A DNA stretch of 64,000 bases, taken from Ctenosaura bakeri (Eukaryota; Chordata; Lepidosauria; Squamata; Iguanidae). The stretch is from contig CAOLHI010001804.1 in the NCBI GenBank assembly GCA_948474755.1, positions 558,001-622,000 on the forward strand, written 5' to 3'. The notes under the pieces were generated by a model. The model saw nothing but the letters and a program-made list of their open reading frames with translations. It was not told the origin of the DNA and searched no databases. Made by a program: the position numbers and the translations under genes. Shown in pieces: positions 1-12,790 of this stretch. Each line of letters starts with the position of its first letter. The first letter of the stretch is position 1.

Positions 1-1816
1 GGTGCAGATGGAAGTTTCAGAGTTCGGCCCCAAGCAGCTGTGAAGAGGGGGCTGAACCAATGTTGCCTTGGCCAATATGGAGCCACCAATATGGCGTTGG
101 CACAGTCCGACAGAATTTTGGCCACCACTCGACCTAGGAGAAAAACGTACAGCAGCTCCCTGTCCCACAAAAACTGGAAAGCGTCTCCAAGAGAGCTGTG
201 GTCCAGGCCGGCCCTTGAGGAGTAACGGAGGCATTTCTTGTTCCGAATGCTCACAAAGAGATCGATGGAGGGAGCACCCCATCGAGACACTATCATCTAG
301 AAAGCGGCATCGGAGAGGAACCACTCGTGGTGACATGAGGCGCCCCTGCTCAGAGTATCTGCAGTGACATTGTCTCGACCCACCAGATGAACTGCGACGG
401 GGTGAATGCGAAGAGGCACGCACCAGTCCCAAAGTCAATGAGCAAGGTGGAGCGAGGTGGAGAAGGGTAGAGGAATGGGTGCCTTCTTGTCTGTTCACAT
501 AGCAGACAGCCGTTGTGTTGTCGGCCAAGATCTGAACCGTCCTGCAGATGAGGTTGCGGAAAGCCCACAAGGCCTTCAGGATGGCCAGGAGCTCTAAGGC
601 GTTGATGTGAAGACAAGTCTCCAAGCTGATCCAGTGGCCCTGCACCACCAGATTGTTGGAGCACTCCCCAGCCCAAGTGGGAGGCATCCGTCGTGATGGT
701 GATCCACGGGCGAGGCCCAATGAATGGCATTCCCGAGAGCAGGTGCAAGGTGGAAAGCCACCAACGAAGAGAGTCTTGCACTTGCTGTGGAACCCGCAAA
801 GGGAGATGTTGATCGTCCTGAAGAGGGTCGAAGGTTCTGACGAACCAGTGTTGCAATGGGCAAGCACGGAGACAAGAGAGGTAAGTCAACGCCGTTGTCG
901 CCACCATGTTGCCAATAAGCTGCTGGATCCTTCTCGTGGTGACTACGGGGCACGCAAAACAATGGTAATGGTCTGGTGCAGTGTCCGGGCCTGTTTCACT
1001 GGCAGGAAGGCTCTGGCAGCCAAAGTGGCACCAATGAAGTCCAGAACACGGCTTGGCTCTAGGTGAGACTTTTTTGGGGTTCACTCTGGGGCCGAGGTTG
1101 GATAGGAGAAATAATGTGAGATGATTGTCCTCATACAACTTTTGTCTGCAGGGTGCCACCAACAACCAGTCGTCCAGGTAAGGGTATACCACAACGCACT
1201 TCGTGCTGAGGTGCAATACCACTGGGGTTATGCATTTGGTAAAGACCCTGGGCGCAGTGGACAGTCCAAACGGCAGAACTTTGTACTGGTAGCAAATGCC
1301 ATCGACCACAAACCAAAGGTATTTTCTGTGGTGGGGCCGAATTGCGATATGGAAGTAGGCGTCTCGTAGGTCAATAGAGGCGAACCAGTCCCAACGTCTC
1401 AGGAAGGGCAGGTTGGAAGAGAGTGTGACCATCTTGAACTTCTGAGGAAAAATGTAGAAATTCACCCCCTGAGATCCAGGATCAGACGGAGGGTGCTGTC
1501 CGATTTCGGTACAGTGAAGTACCAGGAGAAAAAGTCAGTGGTACTGGCCGAGGATGGGACCTGCTCTATGGCTCCTTTCTGGAGTAGGGATTGTATCTCT
1601 TCTAGAAGGGCTGGACTGACTGGGGTGGAGTAAAAGATGCCTTAAGGTGGTATACTTTGAAATCCGATGGCGTAATCAAGACGGTTGATGGAAAGGACCC
1701 AAGAGTCCGTGGTGATGTGATGCCATTTGTTGAGATGACGAGCCAGACCCGGGTTCCTGGTGAGGATGGTGGGTAAGCGGAAGGACGGATGTGGTGATGA
1801 CCTGCGGCAGAAGTCA
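1..1816 (-). pseudogene. DIRS RT / RNase H / methyltransferase, decayed and partial
   Basis: The minus strand encodes a DIRS-type reverse transcriptase. The longest open piece (350-1465) carries motif A (SIDLRDAYFHIAI), motif B (PFGLSTAPRVF) and the active site YLDDW, followed by RNase H beginning at TTDAS. Reading starts next to the Gag stop at 1814-1816 in the +1 frame (for example LARHLNKW and ITTDS, matching the young copy). Frame breaks around the RT/RNase H core and beyond show it is dead. The C-terminal methyltransferase part runs off the left edge of the window. Similarity to the young copy is evident along the whole length. Confidence 0.85.
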
Positions 1817-4438
1817 AAAACGTGACTTCACCATGGAGGAGGACTTCTCAGATGAAGGTTGATGTCTTCTCAAGGTCCTACTTGACGATGCCGGAAGCGA
1901 GGATCGCACAGAGGTGCGGAGAGGTGAGCGTGATGCATAGGAATAGGCTGAGCAACGTCAGGAGGAACGTGAGGTGGACGGTCTTCTAGATTGGGGATTC
2001 TGATGGAGCCCCATCCTCTTAGCTGTGAGACAAGCCTTTACAAGATGGTCCATGGCATCATCCATAGACAAGTGGAACAGTCCCTGTCCATCAAAGGGCA
2101 GGTCTTCAATCCGTTTTCTACTATCCTCTTGGAGTTCAGCCGAACACAGCCATGCAAACCGGCAGAGGGCGACAGCGCCAACCATCACTCAAGCTGTGCC
2201 CTTAACAGCATGCCTGGAAGAGAGGATTTGTTGGTTAGACAAGGCCACCAATTCATTATAGAACTGGATAGCACTTGTCCTGTGATCATCCGGTAGGTGA
2301 GTCAACAAGCGGTAAAACCTGTCCCAAATATTGCATTGATAAGTGGCGAGGCACACTTGAGTATTAGAAATCTGCACAATCAAGGAGGAAGCGGAGTAGA
2401 AGCACCCGTCAAACGAGTCCAAGCGACGACCCTCATGATCCGGCGGAGTGGTATGGGCTCTCTTGCCACCTTTCGTCTGGGACGACTCCACAACGATGGA
2501 GTTCGGCACCAGGTGGTTGAACAGGAAATCCACATCTTTCTTCTGTGTCCTTTAAAGATGTTCCAAACGGTGAGGTATTGGTTGGAGAGAAGCTGGTTGG
2601 GCCCACAGATGTTTCAATATTTCCTGCAGCACCAGGAGAAACGGTATTGGAGCTGCAGACGGGGGGGGGGCAAGTATCGACATAATGAAAGACAGGGTCT
2701 TGCACTGTCAGAGCAGGCCCAGAGATATCAAGTCCAAGCGCATTGGCCATCCTAACCAAGATATCTGAGAACTGCTTCACATCTTCTGGCGCCGAGTCCG
2801 GCGTGGGTTCACCAAACGCTCGCGGTGGAGAAGAGTGAGAGTCAGTTGTGGAATCAGCAGAGTCGGAGTCATATAACTGCAAGGACTGGGAAGGCGGTCT
2901 TCACCCACGAGGCAACTCAGGGACTCCAGGTGGAGCAGGAGGCAACGGAGCCGTTACAGTGGATGGTATCATCGACAGTACCAAAGGCAGGACAGGTGGC
3001 GGAACGACTGTCGGTGTCGGTATCAGAATAACAGCTGGTATCGGACGAACAATGGACTGCATTGGAATCGAAACCGTCGAGGGGGCATGCACAGGCGGCG
3101 GATGAGTATCAACAGGTAGATAAGAAATAGTAGCCATCACCCAAGGAGGTGGCGAGATCGCCTGATGTTGAGGCAAGCGGTCACGAGAGCGACGGCGTGA
3201 TGGAGATCAACGGTAGTATGGTGCCCTCGATCTGGAATGGGATGGCAATCTTTGGTACCGAGGCGTAGGCTGGTATCGAGATGCTAAAGATGGAGATCGG
3301 GAGCGACGATGGTAGAGTGACCAGCGACAGACGTCCGCATGGTACCGATCTCTGTACGCCAGGGAGTACGAGTAGTATGAGCCCAGCTGTTCCCTCCAAA
3401 CGTGCTGGTGCCCATAACTAGCTATACACGATGCCAAAGAGAAAGGCGTATCAAGCCTTGTTCTCGACTGGTCACAATCCAGGTGAGTATCCTGCCGCCG
3501 CAGGGATCTAGCTCTCTCTGCACATCCCGGAGAGCACACCGCACTAGTCCGGGCGCGGTCATGGGAACGGGCCCTTGGATGGTTACGGTAAGGAACCCGA
3601 CGAGTATCCAGGGCAGGTTCAGAGGTGACCGGATGATCGAATCCAGAATCAGGCTGAGTGTGCGGTTGAGGTGTTGCGGCTTGCATAGACGACGCAGACT
3701 GCAGTGGATCAGGCTGAGCCGGCCAACCATTGGAAGATTGCTCCAGCAGCGCTGGCACAAGTACCGGGAGCTGGGCATCAACCTGTTCCCAAGGGAGATC
3801 AGGAGGGCCTTCTTCCTTGACGGTGGCCATGGGAGGCTGAGTCAGAGGAGGTGTTGGTAGTAATGACGACTGATTTGCTGGTGAAACTGATTGGTACTTC
3901 TCCTTTTTCTTCTTCTTATCTTTGGAGAAAGGATCCAACAGATAGGAAGAGGATCGCTTCCGCTGAGCTGCTGTAAGGAACTTAGAAGACTGCGCTGCCT
4001 GCAAGCCCGCAGAGGCATCTCCTGAAGAAGAGGAGGTAATCAGCACCCTAGTAAGCTTCGGAATCCTGGGCAACGTGGAGACCGGAGGCAGGGATGTCGA
4101 CGATGGTACCAAGCCCAAAACCGTTGGGGTCAGTATCAAAGCTGTTGATACCAACGAGGGCGTGGTCGCAGGCCAAGGAGGAACAGATGGACAAGAAGAA
4201 GCCATGGAGGTGAAAAGGGCAGTGTTTGAAGCCGCCTGATTTTCAAGGCTTGTTCCCAGCAGAAAGATTTTAACGTGGATTTTAACTTGTTCCTCAACGT
4301 CTGGGACATGAATTCTTTACAAACAGAGCACGCCTGGACATTATGAGCCTCTCCGAGGCAGAACAGGCACTTGGAGTGGCTGTCCGATAAAGCAACTTTA
4401 CGGCGACAGGACATACAGTTCTTAAACAAAGAAGACAT
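1814..4438 (-). pseudogene. DIRS Gag-like protein, decayed
   Basis: The start is the ATG at 4438 (MSSLFKNCMSC), aligned with the young Gag start. The N-terminus keeps three CxxC pairs (CMSC, CLFC, CSVC) with intervening His, as in the young copy. A lysine-rich stretch (DKKKKKEK) and an Arg/Ser-rich region follow, then the conserved C-terminal half (FGEPTPDSAPEDVKQFSD; NSIVVESSQTKGGKRAHTTP). Several frameshifts separate these blocks, so no full protein can be made. The frame ends at CGT TTT TGA C, the same stop context as in the young copy. The role by family is nucleic-acid binding and particle formation. Confidence 0.8.
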
Positions 4439-4550
4439 AAAGAAGAACAAAAGGGGGAAGAGTCCACAGGTTTTGAAGAAAATGAAGTGAAGAAACAAAG
4501 CAAAAAAACCCGTGCTCAACTAGAGAGGTCTTTCCGTTATCTGCTAACAC

Positions 4551-4710
4551 GCCGGCGGATGAAAAGAAACTGAGGAGAGACCGTTGGCAGTACCAGATGG
4601 GGGAGGGGTTCCTGCCAAGCTGCTCAGCTCTAGAACTTTCTTTTTTCTTTCTTTCTTCTTTCATGTGCGAAGATCCCATTGTGTGAGGCACAGAGACCAC
4701 GAAGAAGAAT
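4551..4710. repeat. Right terminal inverted repeat of the old DIRS
   Basis: The sequence resembles the right terminal repeat of the young element (35378-35550), including ctgaggagagaccgttg, gggggaggggttc and the outermost cacagagaccacgaagaag. It is shorter and diverged. The element stops at gaagaagaat (4710), and unrelated AT-rich DNA follows. The matching left terminal repeat is outside the window. Confidence 0.8.
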
Positions 4711-5699
4711 CACTTTGTTTGAAGGAATTTCTTTCAAATTACATAGGTTTTACTACAATCTTCACAAAATATCCTTGCACGCCTCATAGTAGAAGCAAAA
4801 CAAATCTATTAATCACTACTAAGATATAAAAGCATACTTCAGTTAACAAGGCCTTTGACAAATAAGCTCCTTTTTATTATTTTTAATGTCCACCCAGCCC
4901 TTTCCTCCTTATTCTCTGTCAAGCTGAAAGTGTTTTAGCATTATCCACACTAGGAAGACGGTGAGAGAGGACTGAAGAAATACCGATTTTTGGCATTAGG
5001 CTGCAGCAGTATATCAGTAGTAAACAAGACAATAAGTAAAGCTTGACATGAAAAACTGTGGATTTTACTGTAACTGATCCTATTGCATGTATGTGTACCT
5101 GTATACAACAGGCTAGATAAACAGCTGGTTCCCAAATCCCTTACTGAGCATGCATGTACCAAAAAAAAAAAAAAAAAACAGAGAAAAAAGAAGATATTAC
5201 TCTGTCTCATTAGTCACCTCTTGGGTGTAAAAACGAGGAGGCAGTGAAGCTCTAGGGCAGTAGTAACACATCTGCATACTTTTTCCCATCAGCCTTTGCT
5301 GAAGTTGCTGTGTGCGAAAAAAACAGCCAGATGGGGAGTGGCAGCTACTTTTGAGAAAGCAGCCAAGGAGACAAAACTCAGAGAGAGTAACAGCTTATCT
5401 TTATTCTTCTTCTCATCATCCTTTACTAAAGTCGTTGTGAGTAAAAAAGCAGCCAGGTGAGAAGATGCAGCAAGCTTTCTGACCAGCAGATGAGGTGAAG
5501 CTCTGGAGGTGGAATGTTATGCCTTTGCTGAGAATTCCATATAGATATTACAAAGAAGAAGAAAAAACTGCAGAGATAGAGGCAGAAGGATCCATAGATG
5601 TCTGCTGCAATGAATGTGTAATGTTTGTCTTCTTGCCAGAAAACTTCACCAACTACACTTTCAGCAAGTGGAAGAGAAGGCTAGCACAGTACAACTAAA
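4711..5699. other. Non-coding intronic DNA
   Basis: AT-rich sequence with no recognisable gene. Two related stretches (about 5285-5350 and 5400-5465), each with a 'gttgctgtgtg/gtcgttgtgag-aaaa-cagccag' core, suggest a small local duplication. An 18-base A run lies at 5161-5178. I saw no CUL1 exon here. Confidence 0.6.
5161..5178. repeat. Poly(A) run
   Basis: An uninterrupted run of 18 A. It may be the tail of an old retroposed piece whose body is no longer recognisable. Confidence 0.9.
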
Positions 5700-7365
5700 C
5701 ACTGAGTCCCTCCAATTCATGTGGGAAGATAAGAACTTCCCAGATAGAACACGGAACATAGGAAGAATGCTACAAAACCAAAAAAGAAACTGACAAGAAA
5801 AATGAGGAAGCATGCAACAGTGAAGAAACACTCTAGAAGACAGTCGTCAGTTTGAATCTGCCTCAAAATTGAATGAATTTGAGAAAATTATATTTGAATC
5901 ACCGAAACATTTAACATCTAAGTTCTAAAAAATATTACTAGAAAGAGAATTAGAATCTGAACAAATTAAAGACATTATGATCAGATGGGCCCAGAACATT
6001 GGTCACGAACTATACCTTGAACAATAGGAAAAAAAGTTGGACGGAAACACAGAAATTCACACTGGCTCAGTCACTGAAAGAAAACTATTTAAAGATGATG
6101 TACAGATGGTATCTGGACCCTGAAAAATTGAGTGAGATATATACAACTAAAGAAAACAATTGTTGCAGATGTGGAATAGAAAATAGAACTTTTTATCACA
6201 AGCGGTGGTCCTGTGCACAAGCCAAAAGGTACTGGAAACAGATTCAGGAAACAATGTCTGATATGCTGCAAATAAACATGCCATTGACACCTGAAATTTT
6301 TCTACTAAATATGCTCCATAGATTGGACAAATCTGCAAAACTCAAAATGTTGGAGAATAATACTGTACATGATTACCGCCGCCAGAGTTATATACGTAAA
6401 ATTATGGAAGAATAAGCAGACACCACAAATAGAAGACTGGCTACTAAAACTTACAGAATTCAAAGATTTAGATAAATTGACTGTGATGTTAAAAAGAAAA
6501 TCACAAACAAGAAAACAGAAGGAGTGGAATCCTACTGAGGATTATATTTTAAGCAGGCAAATTATCTAAAAAAGAAATCTAAATTTGATATCGATAACTT
6601 AGTAGGTTCTCAATCTGTTGATAAATGCTGTTAAAGATAAACACATCAGTTTATGTAACAAAATGCTACTGTTCATTGTATTTTAAGTCACAGAAGAAAT
6701 GAACAATTGATTTGAATCAGTTCATAGACAAATTAAAAAGCTAACTGATACACTACACAGCAGACATTCTTGTAGCAGAAGACATCACGGAGCTAACAGA
6801 AACCTAACAAAACTAATTTAAGTAAATAAAGTGAGGATTAATATGGATGATGATGATAAACTGAACTATGGGGAAGTAGGGAAGTACTACGAAGAAAAAA
6901 ACAAAACGTGATACAGGGAGAATAAAATCAATAAACCTTAAATTGATGAGTATAATATGAATCCTTCAAGATCACAATCAAATAATTTTAAGATATTAAT
7001 ATATAATTAGATGACTCATCAATATATCAGACTCTCTCTGTTATTAGGAAAATACACACAAAAAATCATTGGTATCTACTATAGATTTATGAAGTATTAG
7101 CAGTATTTTTGTATAGCTTGAGATTGTCATATTCAATAAGTAATGTTTGCTTGTAATATGTTCAGCTATTAATCAGTTTTTGCTTTGTAGAGATGAATGA
7201 TACCTTGTACTGAACAATTAGTTTGTTTATTCTCCTCAGTTGTTGATTTTCTAAAAATTATTATCATTATCATTATTATTATTATTTTCACCCTTACATG
7301 TTCTATTCACATTATAATTTTATGTTCAAGAAAATAATTTAATAAAGATTATATATAGAAGACAG
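5700..7365 (+). mobile_element. L1 LINE, 3' fragment
   Basis: The plus strand encodes the C-terminal part of L1 ORF2. About 5999-6415 contains a Cys/His cluster (NNCCRCGIENRTFYHKRW) typical of the L1 ORF2 C-terminus, followed by SAKLKMLENNTVHDYRR. A frameshift leads to the last part, IYVKLWKNKQTPQIEDWL, at about 6380-6569. An AT-rich 3' UTR runs to about 7365 and ends in taataaagatt. The 5' part is absent. Homologous segments occur in the L1s at 25.1-25.5, 36.6-37.0 and 57.9-58.4 kb. Confidence 0.85.
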
Positions 7366-7384
7366 TCATTGTCAGGAACAAACC

Positions 7385-9030
7385 ATACAGAATGGATTCA
7401 AACTTTTCCAACTAAGCCATAGCAGTAACCCCAAGAAGAAGAAAAGAAAGGTCTGGTGGTTGGAGACTCTTTGCTCAGGGGTATAGAGGCACCTATGCAG
7501 TAACTTCACAAGATGAATCAGGAAGTGTGCTGCCTTCCTGGCACATATATCCCAGATGCAACTAACTTGTCAAAACTCATCAAGAACACAGATCAGTACC
7601 CCTTTCTTCTTATTCGTATGGGCACCAATGACATAGTTAAGAACGCCTTGTAGCTGATCACCTTTGACTATGAAACTTCAGCAGAAAGCTGAAGGTACTT
7701 GAGACACAGGCCGTATTCTTATCAGTTCTGCAAGTGAAAGATAGAAGACTACATAGCGAAAGGAAGCTTCTAAAAGTGAATGCCTGGATAGATAGATGGT
7801 GTAGATAGGAGACATTTGGTTTCTGGGACCATTGTCTCCACTTCTCAAACAGAGGACTATTGGCTATAGAATGGTTGCACCTCACTAAGACCAGGAAGGA
7901 TGTTTAGGGTAGTAGCACGGTAAAGCTGATCAAGATAGCTTTAAACTAAAGTGTTAGGTGTTGAACATCATCCCAAAGGCAATCTCTAGACAGAAGGATG
8001 TGAATTCTAGAGACGAGGGAGAGAATGTGATCCACACAAAAACTGACAGGAAATTAATAGATGAGAACAAACAACGCTCTGCATGTCTATACAACAATGC
8101 ACAGAGTTTGGGAAACAAGCAAGATGAGTTTGAAGTTCTACTGCAGGAAGGTAAGTATGACTTTATAGACACAATTGAGACCTGGTGGGATGACTCTCAC
8201 ATCAGGAATATTACACTTGAAGGGTATAACCTCTTCAAAAAGAATAGATATAGCAGAATAGGAGGAGAAGTACCACTATATATTGAAGAAAAATTCAGTT
8301 ACACTGAAATCCAACTGAAAGTATTTCAGCAGGCAGGCAGGTATCCAGGCAGACAGGCAGGCAGAAAGAAAGAAAGAAAACAAAGAAGACGAGGTAGATA
8401 ACCCTTTTCAGAAACAAATCTCAGAAATCTCACAGATGTAAGAATTATTAGTTATAGGGGACTTTTACTTTGATAACTGTTAGAAAACTAACTCTGCTAT
8501 GTATAGATTGACCAATAAATTCCTGATGTGCCTTGCAGATAACTTCCTATTTCAAAAGGTAGAAGGAGGAACAAGAGGATCAGCAATGCTGGACTTGACC
8601 CTAATCAACAGGGAGGAGTTGCTCATTGGAATCAAAGCAGTCAGTACTTTAGTGGGAAGTGACCATGTAATGCTAGAATTCACAATTATAAAACAGGCCA
8701 AAGAAGAGTACAGTCTTCCCTCCACATTAGCAGGTTTGACCTTCATGAATTTGATTATTCGCGAGGCACCCACTCGCCTCCCCTCATTCTCCCCCTCCCA
8801 TTCCCCTGCCTTTTGCCAGGCTTTTATACCTTCCTTCCATGCACCCAGGCAAAAGGCAAGTGAATGGAAAGGGACAGAGAAGGCATGCACCCCAAACTCT
8901 TATGAAAGTCAGCAAGTCATTGTATAGTCAAAAATGGACCTTGGATTTCAAGAAAGCTGATTTTAGCAAGGTCACGGAAATACTGAGTGGAATCCCATGG
9001 CTAGAGATGCTAAAGGAAAATGGGTTCTGG
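7385..9030 (+). mobile_element. CR1 LINE, 5' half, decayed
   Basis: About 7450-7960 is the CR1 ORF1 esterase (SGNH) region: VVGDSLL near 7455, an intact GTND block near 7622 (MGTNDIVKN) and a C-terminal WLHLTKT-like piece near 7872. About 8000-8330 is the ORF2 endonuclease start (YNNAQSLGNKQDEFEVLLQ; TIETWWDDSH), interrupted by a simple repeat. 8499-8720 is the endonuclease C-terminus (LADNFLFQKVEGGTRGSAM; GSDHVMLEF), and 8943-9020 matches the linker before RT (KKADFSK). A 140-bp unrelated insert sits at about 8755-8895. The RT and 3' end are missing; sequence resembling an L1 5' region follows directly. Confidence 0.8.
8330..8396. repeat. Simple repeat (CAGG)n then (GAAA)n
   Basis: Imperfect caggcaggcagg units change into agaaagaaagaaa. 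The repeat lies inside the CR1 endonuclease region and breaks its reading frame. Confidence 0.85.
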
Positions 9031-10084
9031 TTTCTAGCTGGGGTAACTGGGGATGCGATCTAGCAACTATACACTAGATCGTGAACCCCTTTGTTCTTGA
9101 CAGGAAGGGGATCCTCCTGTCAAGTAAGGAGGCTCCCTGATCCAAAGACAGCCTGAAGATCTCCAGATCAGCCATGACTGGGGATCCATGGACATTCGCC
9201 TGGGAACAGAGTGGCTATAGCAGATACCTGGGCTAAAGAGATAATCACAAGCTTCAGTGGAGCTTGGGAGTTGAGAAGTTGTCAGTCCCCCATACGGACG
9301 TTACACTACTCTTGGCTTGACCTCTTGTGGTAAATATTCTCTGCCCTATCTGCTGCAGCCTGGAGTGTTAACTTAAACTGCTTTGAATTCTCAAGAGCTG
9401 AAAATTTAAAGAGACATTACCCTTTTACTCTGCTTGGATTACAGTGCTTAAATTACTTTACATTGCTTGGATTTTACATTATTTTACTGAAAGGTAAATA
9501 GATCTCTTTACTTTTTAAATTTTATGTTCACCCTATTAGATTTTGATGGACTTAGGACTATGGATTTCTATTACTTTAATTTTTAAAAAATGCTTCTTGA
9601 ATTTTTTTTAAGCCGTAATATTTTGGATTTCAAAAAGACTGATTGAGTTAAACATTTTTTTCTTTTGACTTTTCTTGCCTTTGTTTGATCATCTGCTTTT
9701 GCATTTTATATTTTTTACTTTTGAATTTTAGAATTAGACTATTATTTTAGAACAAGATTAATATTTTTGCTACACTGAAATTCAATATTTGGACCCTGTC
9801 TGAAGTCTATTTTATGGTCAGTTTTAAAAGATGTTAAAAATATTTGATTTATTTTAAAAAGCCTTTGGTATTTTGTCACTTTCAGTGCTATTATGCTTTC
9901 TTGTTTCCACTTGGCCAAGACTGGCTTGCTTCAAAGACTTTGCTACTCAGCATTTAGTTTGGCACTTTGCCAGCTTCTGAACTGTCTGGGAAAACCTTCA
10001 GGACAATGAGAATGTTATCTATTTATCTAACCAAGTAACTGGGGAAGTTAATAAAAGCTGACTACTGAAGTAGCAAATAATAAG

Positions 10085-10870
10085 AAAATCATAGCATCAC
10101 TGACACAAAAAACTAAAGACTTAAAAACCAGAGCCTCACAGATGGAGACAAGAACTCATCAAGAATTTCACAAACATTTGGATAAGATCGCGCTCAAGCA
10201 ACGAAGAGACAAAGAACTTTTTCTACAGATCCGTGCCTTAACTGAGGAAAAAGCAAAGATTAGCAAACAAAATATAGAAAATTTAGCTAAATTCAAGGAA
10301 AAGGGTGAAGATAAAATAGAACATAATTTAATTGCTGCCTATCACCTGAACTCACTTATGCCAAAAGGATGAAAGTACCAAGAGTACCAATTCTCATCTA
10401 GAAAATGGTGAGATCAGCTTCTGGAGTTACACCAGAAAACACCATGGAATATACAGGATACTCAGCTTATACTTTTGAAAGTGGTTCCGGTTAGAATTTT
10501 CAAGAAAAGGAAGAGTTATAATCTTTTGGTAAATATACTTAGAAAGAAAAATATTCCCTTTACTTGGGGTACACTAACTAGAAGGTGTGACTTTTACATA
10601 TGACAATGACAGATACAGGCTGAATACCACTGACAGGATGAATGATTTTCTGAGAGTATTTTAAACATGATTTCAAGAAAGATCCAGAACAAGGAGAGAC
10701 TCAAGACCCAAGAAAATCAAAAGATGTGACTAGAGACTCTGAGCAACAAGGAGCAATGGCATCTTCATCTGCAATTCCAACTATAGCTGTGTCTACTGCA
10801 CATGAAGAAGAGGAAGACTCATTCTCAATAGGTACAAAGACTAAGTCAGACTTCTTATTTGAAACCTAAT
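10085..10870 (+). pseudogene. L1 ORF1, decayed
   Basis: 10142-10372 encodes a charged helical segment (METRTHQEFHKHLDKIALKQ) that matches the ORF1 piece of the L1 at 17.6 kb. The region that follows, read across stops, corresponds to the ORF1 C-terminal domain (HQKTPWNIQDTQLILLK-like). ORF1 of L1 is an RNA-binding chaperone. Stops and frameshifts prevent a full protein. Confidence 0.65.
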
Positions 10871-11841
10871 ATAGACTACATATATCTTGCATTATCTGAA
10901 TAAACTGGACCTGGATGTTATTTGTTTGCAAGGAACTCATATTCATAGGAGAGACTAGAAACTTCTGATTAAAAAAAAATTAGGTGAAGAATTCATTTCT
11001 GCTGGACAATCCAAGAAAAAACGGGGTTATTTACATGTTAAAACAGAATTGCCTCCAAAATTGATTTTTGTGGCTGATGAAGATAGGTATGTGAGAATGA
11101 GAATTACTATAATGGAGAGAAAATCTTGCTGATTGGAGTTTACATCCCAGTTGTACAGAAGAGAATGTTAATTCAAAAACTGAATGCTATGCTAATTGAA
11201 ATGTCTTATCATAATTGGTGTTTAATGGGGAATTGGAATGGGGTGGTCTCCCCACAATTGGACAGATCCTTCTCCAAGAAGATTAAAAAGTCACAAGGTT
11301 GATAAACCGAAAGAATTTTTTGAACAGTTGGATAATTTAAAAATTGTTGATATATGGAGAGTGAAACATGCAACTGAGGACCATACCTTTTTTACTGACA
11401 GACATAAATCCTACTCGAGAACAGATATGATATGGGTTTCTAAAACTTGGATTGATAAGATTTATAAAGTTGGACTCCCAAAGACTTTTTTCTGATCAAA
11501 ACCCTATGATGATGCAAATTAGAAAGATAAATAAAGCATTCAGATGGAAATTAAATGAAGCTTTGATTATCAAAGAAGAAATACTGTCTAGAACAAAGAC
11601 TGAGATCAGAGAATTTTTTGAAACAATGTTAAGCAAGGGAACTAATAATAATATTAGAACAGTTTGGGAGGCAAGTAAGGCATATATGAGAAGAAATTTC
11701 ATTTGGATAAATCAAGAATATAAAAGAAATAGAAAATACAGAAGAGTTTAGAAGAAATAAAAATAAAAGAAGATGCATTAAAGAAACTATCAGAAGATGA
11801 GGGAATTTTAAAGAAATTGATATTGTTGAGAAATCAACTAT

Positions 11842-12681
11842 TGCAAACATTTTTGATACAAATTCTTTTACAATCAAGTTTGTTGTATATATCTGTAAGA
11901 TATCATTTCTATACTAAAGGGGATAAGAAAATTAAAAATTACTAAAGATTTTGGGAAGTACAAATGAGTTAAATTATTTAATATTCTGTTTATGATTTGA
12001 ATTAAGTCAGAAGGCAAGGTTTAATAAACTGGTTACTAAGATATTTAATAAGGTTATTTTTTCTTTAGAATAAATGGAGAAATTAGAAATAAGAGAACAA
12101 TATGATCACACTAGTTTAGCAAATGATGGGTTTAGTAAGTGTTACAGAGAATCTTGTTGATATGAATATAAAGGAAATTGATTATGCATAATGGACATAA
12201 CTCTAAAAGTGTTTGATGGATTTTTTTTAAACTAATGAGAAATTATGAAAAGATTTAAAATTTAAAGACAATATTTTTTAATTTCTACTGATGATTCAAA
12301 GATATAAGAATTTGGAATAAATTAAAATTGAAAAATGTGTACATAGAAATTATAGGATATGAACTGTTAGTTTATATTTTAATTTTAAGAATTTAAATTT
12401 ATTAGATTATACTAGTAGATTGCTATAAAAATTCATTGCTATAAAAAGGGTTGCTAACATTTTATAAAAGCTGTTACTACAGGGGTGGGATCCTCTTTTT
12501 AATTCAGTGTTAGGTAGTTTTGTTTCTTTACTTTTATGGCTAACTTATAGTTAGTGCTTTGTTTTGTCTATTTTGTATTGCATAGTACACTGTGAGGTGT
12601 GCGTTTTGTGTATTTTGTACCTTTTTAGAGTTTTGTATTCTGTATTCAGTGTGGTTATATATTAAAAAATAATAATAAAAA
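11842..12681 (+). mobile_element. 5'-truncated L1 inserted in L1, with target-site duplication
   Basis: gagaaatcaactat occurs at 11828-11841 and again at 12682-12695, flanking this 840-bp segment exactly. The right end is A-rich (ttaaaaaataataataaaaa). The 3' part resembles the 3' UTRs of other L1s in the window (ttttgtattgcatag, ttttgtgtattttgtac). Its 5' part near 11940 resembles the ORF2 text 'tttgggaagtacaaa' found at 24640. Reading across the duplication restores the host L1 ORF2. Confidence 0.8.
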
Positions 12682-12790
12682 GAGAAATCAACTATCAATG
12701 TTGATGATGGAAGAGATAAAAAAGATGAAGTTTCTGAAACAGAAAGATTTTGAGTATGCAAACAAGTCAGGAAGACGGTGAGCATACAGA

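Larger units (their letters stand above)
1..4710 (-). mobile_element. Old, decayed DIRS-like retrotransposon, cut by the window edge
   Basis: Read on the minus strand this segment carries the same gene order as the complete DIRS at 29462-35550: right terminal repeat (4551-4710), Gag, then RT/RNase H and the start of the methyltransferase. Its left part (recombinase, internal complementary region, left end) lies outside the window. Frames are broken by stops and indels, and many sites that are CpG in the younger copy are TpG or CpA here, so it is clearly older. The outer end, gaggcacagagaccacgaag, is close to that of the young copy. Like the young copy it has the same orientation as CUL1. Confidence 0.9.
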
